Positions 24,192 to 30,052 of a stretch of DNA of 30,052 nt are shown piece after piece. The notes beneath the pieces are model-generated. The model did no database searches. It saw only the letters and a program-made list of their open reading frames with translations, and was not told the DNA's origin. The DNA is from Chrysochromulina tobinii (Eukaryota; Haptophyta; Prymnesiales; Chrysochromulinaceae). Where the stretch lies: assembly GCA_001275005.1 (NCBI GenBank), contig JWZX01003322.1, positions 1-30,052 of the forward strand, written 5' to 3'. A program made the translations under genes and the position numbers. Each line of letters opens with the position of its first letter. The first letter of the stretch is position 1.

Positions 24192-25859
24192 ATGGGAGCC
24201 AGATTCGAGAGAGTTATTCACACCCGGCGGTTGCGTGTTTCACGGCAAGAAATGGCCGACGCCCTGGACGACTTCCTGTCGGCGCAACTGGACAAGATTA
24301 CCACGCGTATTCGACTCGCTGCGGCACCCACGCCCGACTATGCCGTCGCTGTGCAACAGCTCCAAGATCGGATCGCAGCATTAGACGCGCACAATTCCAA
24401 GTTGGCAACACAGTGCATCAGGTTGGCCACTATGCTGCCACCTCGCGAGCCGAAATTTCGCGATCGATTTGCATGGCAGTACGGCAGCCCGCCTCCACGT
24501 GTGGCTGGGTCGATCTCACGCGATCGCGCACTCCAGCCGTCGGGAATCGGCGGCCTCTCGCCTCCGCGCTTTCCTCGTTGGCCCAGGGACCCATCACCCT
24601 CAGGGATGCAGGCATCGTCCGAGGCGCAGGCCAGTGAGCAACTGCGAAAGCAGCTCGAGAAGGCGCTCAGCATGCACGGTGAGCTCATGGCGCACGTCAA
24701 GAAGGCTGCAGAGGAGGACGCCGCGCGTCGTGCGGAGGCGGAGGCCGACCGGCGCCCGCGCTCGCATATCGAGAAAGCAAGGAAGAGCATCGTCTGCCCT
24801 GTGAACGCAGTGGAGGCCCAATCGCTTCAGTCATTCGCCTCCATTGTGGCCGGCGTGAATGAACAGGGCTCTGACAAGGCAGTGGCAACGGCAGTGGGCG
24901 TTACAGCGGGCAGGAAGGCGAGTGCCGCCGAGGGCGCCAAGACACGATTCTCGGGCATTGCGGCGGCTGGGATGGCCGTGTTGTTCGCACTCCGGCTGCG
25001 CGCACGCGCGGCGAGCCATTCTATATCGGAGGAGGAGGCGCTCGCGCTGCTTGCGTCGCTGTCCAGCCGCGCGGCCGAGTGGCTGCGCGTGCCACTGCGG
25101 CCAATCGTGCAGTCCATCATCGCCGACACGCGCCTTCATTTAGATTGGGGAGAGGGTGGCGGCTCGGGTGGCGCGCTAGGCTTCTTTCGTCGCCGTCCAT
25201 CGAGCGACATGGCGACCGAAGTGGACAAGATATCCCATAAGCTCCACGAGCTCCGCGTGCGCACGCGCTCCGTGCTTGACGCGCTGCTCAGCGCCGTGCA
25301 GGACGCGCCCGCGCCGCTGCTTCACAGCCTGAACTTGCTCTGCCACAAGCGGGTGGTCTGGCCGAAGGAGTTTCCGCTCTGGCCGTCGGAACGTGCAGTG
25401 CTCGTGCGTCAGAAGAACGGTACGGACATGGCGACGGCCTTGGGCTCCGTGCGGCTCGCGCTCGGACTGATCATCACGCGCGTCGTCATTCAGCAGCTGC
25501 TACTCCAGCCGAAGGAGTACGGCGTCGCTGCTGCCAAGCCGTCATCGCGCGCCATGAGCAACCTCAAGGCACTTGCCGCCATGCTGCACTACATATGCCA
25601 CTCGGCGCTTGCTGGAGGCGAGCCGGGCGGTGAGCTCGTGGCCGCCGCCGACCGTTCGCTTGAGCCTGATGAGGAGGCCACACAGTCGTTCGCTCCCGCG
25701 CTGGGCAAGCTACGCCAGCATGGCCTGCCGCTGCTTGAGAGTTGGATCGGCGAGAATCGGGGTGCGATCCACACGTGGGCGCTCACGATGCTGCGTGCGG
25801 CGTCCTCGCGCGGAGTGTCGGCGCGTTCCGTGCCGGCCGCGTACAGCTGTAGCGCGTGA
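24192..25859 (+). CDS. Hypothetical protein, possible RasGAP-like C-terminal region
   Basis: The protein is 555 aa from the ATG at 24192; a second Met at 24252 (MADALDDFLSAQLDKI) could be the true start. Residues about 45-80 and 145-200 are predicted coiled coil (QQLQDRIAALDAHN; EQLRKQLEKALSMHGELMAH). A Pro/Arg-rich linker lies between. A hydrophobic stretch GIAAAGMAVLFALRLRARA is near 256-275. The C-terminal part has APAPLLHSLNLLCHKRVVWP and, at about 437-465, QPKEYGVAAAKPSSRAMSNL followed by KALAAMLHYI. The latter resembles the RasGAP segment after the FLRFINPAI block (P..YG....PSSRA..NL...A..L), but the FLRF block and an arginine finger are not convincing. No function is assigned. Confidence 0.7.
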   Translation: MGARFERVIHTRRLRVSRQEMADALDDFLSAQLDKITTRIRLAAAPTPDYAVAVQQLQDRIAALDAHNSKLATQCIRLATMLPPREPKFRDRFAWQYGSPPPRVAGSISRDRALQPSGIGGLSPPRFPRWPRDPSPSGMQASSEAQASEQLRKQLEKALSMHGELMAHVKKAAEEDAARRAEAEADRRPRSHIEKARKSIVCPVNAVEAQSLQSFASIVAGVNEQGSDKAVATAVGVTAGRKASAAEGAKTRFSGIAAAGMAVLFALRLRARAASHSISEEEALALLASLSSRAAEWLRVPLRPIVQSIIADTRLHLDWGEGGGSGGALGFFRRRPSSDMATEVDKISHKLHELRVRTRSVLDALLSAVQDAPAPLLHSLNLLCHKRVVWPKEFPLWPSERAVLVRQKNGTDMATALGSVRLALGLIITRVVIQQLLLQPKEYGVAAAKPSSRAMSNLKALAAMLHYICHSALAGGEPGGELVAAADRSLEPDEEATQSFAPALGKLRQHGLPLLESWIGENRGAIHTWALTMLRAASSRGVSARSVPAAYSCSA

Positions 25860-26445
25860 TCGGACCGCGCGTGTGCGATTAGTCACTGCCGAATTTCTGG
25901 GCGCTTTCTTGCGTTGTTTAACTCATTTCTCGTCTGCTTCGTGCATGGCCGGGACGCTGTTAACAACAAACAAGAGTTATTTCCGTTATTTCGTTGAGCG
26001 CGTTATTTATGTTTATATTTATGCGGTTTCGTTATTCGCACAGCTCGTCTATCGGCTCGTGAACGGTCCTCTCGCGCTTCGCATGCCCCGGCGCGCTCTC
26101 GTCTTGCTGCTTCCGTGCTACCTTGGACTACTTCGTACTTGTCGCGGGTTCCGGGTGCGTCCGCGGGTCCGCCGTCCCGACTTTACGAACACTCTGACTT
26201 TTTTCGACGCTACTCGTTGAAGCACTTGAGACCGTTTGCAAAAAAATTCGTTGTAAAAATTTTGCTCAGGCGTGCTCTTCACGGTCTTCAGTAGCTACCG
26301 TCGATCCTAGTACCCCACGTGGCTTCTGGCTACGAAGAGCATACGAAGAGCAAGACGGCGCCCTGCCACACCGTGTGCGCACTCATGGACCACGAGAGAC
26401 CGGAGACGCGCTCAGTCGAGCGCACAGCCGCTCGACACGACGCGC
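25860..26445. other. Convergent intergenic region
   Basis: This is 586 bp between the preceding gene and the acid phosphatase stop. It is AT-richer around 25965-26035 and 26235-26270 (A-run and AAAAATTTT). GAAGAGCATACGAAGAGC near 26334-26352 repeats an 11-mer. An open plus frame running to 26220 is a continuation of a shadow frame. No gene is supported. Confidence 0.4.
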
Positions 26446-27592
26446 TCACGCGGCCTGCTCGACCAGCATAGAGCGCTTGGCACGCGGCTTGATGACTGGC
26501 GGCTCATACTGGACCTCGCCGGTGGAAGCCTTGTGGAATCGGATCTGCGTTCCGGTTGCGTTGACGTGATAGGAGGCGAAGCCGCCGCCGTCGCCCTGGT
26601 TCTTTCCCTTGTCCATACGGAACCACGGCTCGCCCGGGTCGGCCTTGTTGTTGAGGTTGTCGGGCGAGTAGCAGCACTCCTTACCCGCGCCTGCGATGAC
26701 GAACGCCATGTTGTCATCGAAGTAATATCCAGAGCAGTGGTCGTGGCCCGCGATGTAACCCGACGCCTCGTACTTGGACATCAGTGGCAGCACGTTCCTG
26801 ATGATCGCGCCCGTGGGGCCGTGCTCGCACTGGGAGTAGACGGGGTAGTGGCCGACGACCCACAGGTAGTCAGCAGTCGAGGACTTGAGGGTGTCCTCGA
26901 GCCACTGGAGCTGCGAGGCCAAGCGCGCCTGCATAGGGTGCGGCTCGTTCGAGTGGATCTCGCCAGTGGAATCGTTCTTGTAGGCCATGCCCGCGATCGT
27001 GACAGTGTCGATCATGACGACCTGCGTCGTGATGCCGTTGTCCGTGTGCGACTTGGTGTACCAATAATCATCGTACGTCCACCGGCTCGAGTGCTTCGAG
27101 TACGCGATCTGTGCGGTCACGTTGCCGCCGTGGTCATGGTTGCCCGCGATCGCGTAGAAGGGGGTGTTGAGCTCAGGGTTCGAGATGTCGAAGACGTTCT
27201 CGAACGTTTGCGTGAAGCGCTTCGAGTACTCATTGCCAGCGATGCCAGCGCTGTCTGCTCAGTTGGTTAGCACATGTGGAGAGCCACCGATGAGTTCGAT
27301 TGTGGGAAAGTCATACAGCAGGGCACATTGTGGGAGAGGCCTTCAGCAGGGCAGATGGCAGAGGTTCGGGCTCGAGATCGGCTCACACACAGAAGTTGTC
27401 ACCCACGAGCAGCGCAAATTCTGGTTTGCTCGCATCGAGGCCATGGGCCGCCCGGACCATGCCGGCGGCGTTGTTTTTCTCCACTTGAGTCGTGGGCGAG
27501 GAGTCACTGCTCCCACCCCAGTCGCCCAGCGAATAGAAGTAGTAGGCCTCCGTGGAGGCAAGGAGCAGGCAAAGGGTCGCGGCGATCTTCAT
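26446..27592 (-). CDS. Purple acid phosphatase, tartrate-resistant (type 5)-like (two exons)
   Basis: This is a secreted binuclear-metal phosphomonoesterase. Exon 1 is 27592-27391 and exon 2 is 27254-26446, giving 336 aa, like mammalian ACP5. The signal peptide is MKIAATLCLLLASTEA. Metal-binding motifs in order: YSLGDWGG, LLVGDNFY (Tyr rebuilt by splicing T|AC), AIAGNHDHGGN, VVGHYPVYS and IAGHDHC. FSAG-like SAGIAGNEYSKRFTQTFENVFD and VTAQIAYSKHSSRW are also typical of this group. The C-terminus is short and basic. In algae such enzymes often scavenge phosphate from outside the cell. It is divergent from the repeat ORF at 27943. Confidence 0.93.
27255..27390 (-). other. Acid phosphatase intron (GT-AG, 136 bp) with internal 28-bp duplication
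   Basis: The donor is AACTTCT|GTGTGT and the acceptor is GAGCAG|ACAGCG. Without excision exon 1 stops two codons later. With it, GDNFYSAGIAG is formed. Inside, ATTGTGGGA...CAGCAGGGCA occurs at 27299 and 27327 (28-bp period, several mismatches). Confidence 0.92.
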
Positions 27593-27942
27593 TGGTGTTG
27601 GTTCGATCGGAGTTCCCGACTCTAGTATCAGCAAAGTCCGACGGCGTTTGTTTCGTCAGAGTTCCGAGGGGACCTGGCCACGGAATTGAACGTCTACATC
27701 GTACAGTCTCTTCGCCGAGTGCCACTTGATGACGGGCCCGCTGCTCCCGAGACACATCTTTGCCTAGGTCGATGACCCTCCTGGCGTGCTGGGGGGGGAG
27801 ACTGAGGATGGCATTTGTTGAGTTCGGCATAGCATGATTCGTCGCCTTAGCTAGAGACCGGTATGGTTTCTTTCTAACAAGTCGATTACCCCCCCCCACC
27901 CTCGAGTCGTCGCTAAGGGCAAAGCACGAGCGTATCTCGGCC
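27593..27942. promoter_or_regulatory. Divergent upstream region with homopolymer tracts
   Basis: This is 350 bp between the acid phosphatase ATG and the ATG of the repeat ORF. It has a G-run (CTGGGGGGGGAGAC, near 27790) and a C-run (TTACCCCCCCCCACC, near 27887). No gene is supported. Confidence 0.4.
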
Positions 27943-29109
27943 ATGGTGGCGGCGGCGGCAGCCAAGCGCGCGGCTGAGGGCCTGCAGGTTGAGCCCCCCC
28001 CGACCAAGGCCCCCGAGATAACCCCCGACGCCCCGAGACGAGCCCGGAGGTTTTATCGGGGGAGGTTTCCTCGGGGGAGGTTTTATCAGGGGAGGTATTC
28101 TCGGGGGACTCCCCCCCCCGCGGGACTCCCCATGAAGGAACACCCCGAGGAACACCCCAAGAATCACCCCGAGTCCTTTAAGGAGGCCTCCCCGCCGTCA
28201 CTGCTCTCGGCAATTGGCCCTTCCCCAGCGGCGCACGTCGTCAGTGCCAGCACGGCGAGTGCGCTGAGTACGGCGAGCTCGAGCGAAGGGCGTGGAGATC
28301 TCGAGCATGGAGCCGCCGATCGGGGGCTGAACCCCAATAGCATGGGCGGCGCCACAACCTGCCCTGCACCAGCCCCCCGCCCTTTAGCCCGCCCTCTGCC
28401 CGAACTAAATGAGGTGACGCATGAGGGCAACGACGTGCGGCTGGCACCTGGGGCGCTCAGCACGGCGCTCGGCACGGGGTCGCTCAGCACGACGCTCAGC
28501 ATTGGGGCGCTCAGCACGACGCTCAGCATAGGACCGCTCAGCTCGACGCTCAGCTCGACGCTCAGCACAACCGCACCACAGCTCTCGAAACGTGTGATGA
28601 TTGCAGAGCGCAGCCGGAGGCCATCCTCGGCTGTGGAAGAAGAGGTGACGCGCCTGATGATGGCAGGCGAGGGGTCGAGTGCAGCCCCTCTCGAGGGTTA
28701 CACACGAGGGCAACAAGCCGAGGCCACGGTGGCGTCGGTGCGGAGCACTTCACAGCTCGGTATTTCACAGCTCGGCATGTACCGGTACCTCAAGCACGCC
28801 AGCGCTTACGTCTTCGGTGCGCGGGCAGGTGCTCATCACGGCGCAACGGGTGCCTCCACTCCAGCTTCGTCAAGCAGCCTCGCTCTTGGACCTGGGGCCT
28901 CGCAGAGGGTCCCCTCGACGCCCGTGACGACGCCCGCCTCGGCGCCGCTCGGTGTGAAGAGAGAGCCCGTGAAGACGCCCGGCGCGGCGCCCGGCATGCC
29001 GGGCAGCATTGCGAATACGATGGCGCTCGAACGCGCTCGCGCACGAACGAAGAAGTTGAAGGGCTCGGCGAAGGAAGAACATGAAAGGCTCACCGTACTT
29101 GCAATCTAG
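27943..29109 (+). CDS. Low-complexity repeat ORF of unknown function
   Basis: This is an open frame of 388 codons from an ATG. It matches no family I recognise. It is built of several unrelated in-frame tandem repeats: four RFYRG-type pentapeptides (about residues 36-55), three EHPE tetrapeptides (about 66-77), an Ala/Ser-rich stretch, LSTTLSIG nonapeptides (about 171-208) and two SQLG units near 270. Middle and C-terminal parts (VMIAERSRRPSSAVEEEVTR; ALERARARTKKLKGSAKEEH) look like ordinary charged protein. All repeat periods are multiples of three, which supports translation, but the reverse strand is also open in part. It may be an intrinsically disordered, RNA-binding or wall protein, or no gene at all. 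Confidence 0.45.
   Translation: MVAAAAAKRAAEGLQVEPPPTKAPEITPDAPRRARRFYRGRFPRGRFYQGRYSRGTPPPAGLPMKEHPEEHPKNHPESFKEASPPSLLSAIGPSPAAHVVSASTASALSTASSSEGRGDLEHGAADRGLNPNSMGGATTCPAPAPRPLARPLPELNEVTHEGNDVRLAPGALSTALGTGSLSTTLSIGALSTTLSIGPLSSTLSSTLSTTAPQLSKRVMIAERSRRPSSAVEEEVTRLMMAGEGSSAAPLEGYTRGQQAEATVASVRSTSQLGISQLGMYRYLKHASAYVFGARAGAHHGATGASTPASSSSLALGPGASQRVPSTPVTTPASAPLGVKREPVKTPGAAPGMPGSIANTMALERARARTKKLKGSAKEEHERLTVLAI
28048..28107 (+). repeat. Four 15-bp tandem repeats with G-runs (possible G-quadruplex)
   Basis: Units begin at 28048, 28063, 28078 and 28093, each of the form AGGTTTTATCGGGGG with one to three changes. Each carries four or five consecutive G, so the stretch has four evenly spaced G-runs. 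In frame it encodes RFYRG, RFPRG, RFYQG and RYSRG. Confidence 0.9.
28137..28172 (+). repeat. Three 12-bp coding repeats
   Basis: GAACACCCCGAG, GAACACCCCAAG and AATCACCCCGAG follow each other and encode EHPE, EHPK and NHPE. Confidence 0.85.
28453..28569 (+). repeat. 27-bp coding tandem repeats
   Basis: GCTCAGCACGACGCTCAGCA-type units repeat with a 27-bp period, giving ALSTALGTG, SLSTTLSIG and ALSTTLSIG, then a shorter PLSSTLSSTLST end. All are in frame. Confidence 0.85.
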
Positions 29110-29978
29110 ACTCTAAGAGTGCCACTCTACTGTCTCTCACTCTCTCTCTCTCTCTCTTCTACTGTGAAGTCCCTTCATGAGAGTGCCCCCCGTGGCATGT
29201 GTGAGTCGCATGTGAGTGCTGGGGCGAGGGCGGGTGACACGCGTGACGGTAATTCGTATACTGAATCTCAATCCACAATCGGAACCCTTGCCATGCCGGT
29301 CTCGCTCTCGGGGGGAACCGAGTGCGTAGTACGTGGAGTATGGTGAGTAGTAACTATGGTGGGCTCCGGGCACGTGCCTCCCCCGCCGCCGATGCCAACT
29401 AAGATGCCAACCGGCTCGGACGCAGAGCTGTGCACGCTGCACGGGCTTTAAAGTTTTTGCTTTATATTTTTGCGGCTTTGCACCCGTTCATTCATTCATC
29501 ATGGTCGTATGGTTTGCATTTCCGCATAGATCGGGGTAAAGTTACCGTATAATTTTAGATCCATCATAGATCATAGATGCGCTGTAGCTTCCGCCGCTGG
29601 CTCTTAAGCTCTTGACCGGTCACAGGATTCACCCCGCCCGCGCGGGCCGCAACCCGGCCGCTCAGCTACAAATTCTCCGCTCCACAGCAACTCATCTACA
29701 CAGGCACACGAAGGATCGAGCACCCACACGACACGCTGTGACTATACATCCCCCCCCCGACTGTCAACCGAACCGAACCCCCTCTCTGTCTCTTGTATGT
29801 CTCTTGTAGCCCACACAGCAGGGGTACGAAGCACGCACGATGGCCGGCCAGGAATGTGCTGCGAAGAGCTACACGAAGAGCCGACGCGCACACACGCCGA
29901 CGCCCCCGCATGCAGACGTGCGCGGCAGCGGCGGCGCGACCGACCTGCGGTCGCCAAAATGACAAGGTGGCTTCGGAG
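29110..29978. other. Intergenic region with CT microsatellite
   Basis: A CT tract lies at about 29135-29158. An AT-richer section at about 29440-29600 includes a TCATAGATCATAGAT direct repeat near 29565. A C-run (about 29750) is followed by ACCGAACCGAACC and a pyrimidine-rich stretch ending CTTGTAG near 29808. No complete gene is supported on either strand. Confidence 0.45.
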
Positions 29979-30052
29979 TCAGCCACCCGCCTGCGCGATC
30001 AAGACCTTGTTCTCGTCGTTGAACGCAAGGTTCCGCAGCGCAGCCGCCGCGT
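29979..30052 (-). CDS. Partial armadillo-repeat protein (C-terminal or exon end)
   Basis: Read inward from the right window edge on the minus strand, the sequence gives AAAALRNLAFNDENKVLIAQ then AGG and a TGA at 29979-29981. This is a near-consensus armadillo repeat (A..LRNLA.N.ENK..I..AG). Armadillo proteins are helical scaffolds for protein binding. Either the protein ends here, or this is an exon end: a donor at GCGG|GTGGCT would let the usual AGAI continuation come from a downstream exon. Only 24 codons are inside the window. Confidence 0.7.
   Translation of the reverse strand, partial: AAAALRNLAFNDENKVLIAQAGG

Noticed and set aside
23913-24221. Minus-strand ORF with a hydrophobic, membrane-like stretch
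   Set aside because: It starts at GTG with no ATG, and the hydrophobicity comes from an AT-rich non-coding patch.
25573-26220. 215-codon plus-strand ORF running past the 24192-25859 gene
   Set aside because: Its first half overlaps that gene in another frame and its second half is AT-rich intergenic sequence. No domain is seen.

Overview
The window looks like nuclear DNA of a GC-rich, gene-dense photosynthetic protist. A haptophyte (Prymnesium, Chrysochromulina, Emiliania or Pavlova type) is the best guess, but this is inference. The eukaryotic evidence is GT-AG introns that interrupt conserved enzyme motifs, single genes on alternating strands, and families such as XAP5/FAM50, VKORC1, tartrate-resistant-type acid phosphatase, EF-hand/IQ proteins and a DIRS-like retrotransposon. 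A TrpE-TrpG fusion and a plastid-type bestrophin fit an alga. No bacterial operon, tRNA, rRNA or CRISPR array was seen.

Layout. 1-2490: remnant of a DIRS-like element, with a truncated reverse transcriptase, a tyrosine recombinase and a palindrome/hairpin. 2680-3954 (+): bestrophin-like anion channel. 4552-5930 (+): branched-chain aminotransferase, two exons. 6205-7041 (-): AKAP7-like 2H phosphoesterase. 7482-9281 (-): EF-hand/IQ protein with repeats. 9486-10931 (+): FkbM-type methyltransferase. 11260-12519 (-): MSS51 C-terminal-like protein. 12998-15667 (-): large EF-hand coiled-coil protein. 15926-16681 (+): secretory thioredoxin/PDI-like protein. 16961-19883 (-): fused anthranilate synthase, at least three exons. 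20069-20998 (+): XAP5/FAM50. 21611-23006 (-): phosphoglycerate kinase, two exons. 23212-23718 (+): VKOR. 24192-25859 (+): protein with a possible RasGAP-like C-terminus. 26446-27592 (-): purple acid phosphatase, two exons. 27943-29109 (+): low-complexity repeat ORF. 29979-30052 (-): edge of an armadillo-repeat gene.

The genes do not form one pathway. Two belong to amino-acid metabolism (BCAT, anthranilate synthase), one to glycolysis or carbon fixation (PGK), and three to the secretory pathway and thiol chemistry (PDI-like, VKOR, acid phosphatase). Many neighbours are head-to-head about 200-350 bp apart, so shared bidirectional promoters are likely.

The most unusual structure is in the anthranilate synthase gene. 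Intron 1 holds a 61-bp tandem array in which each unit repeats the intron's own 3' splice acceptor, and the start of exon 2 is also duplicated in frame. Intron 2 is flanked by an exact 9-bp direct repeat (AGGTACGCG), as intron-gain models predict.
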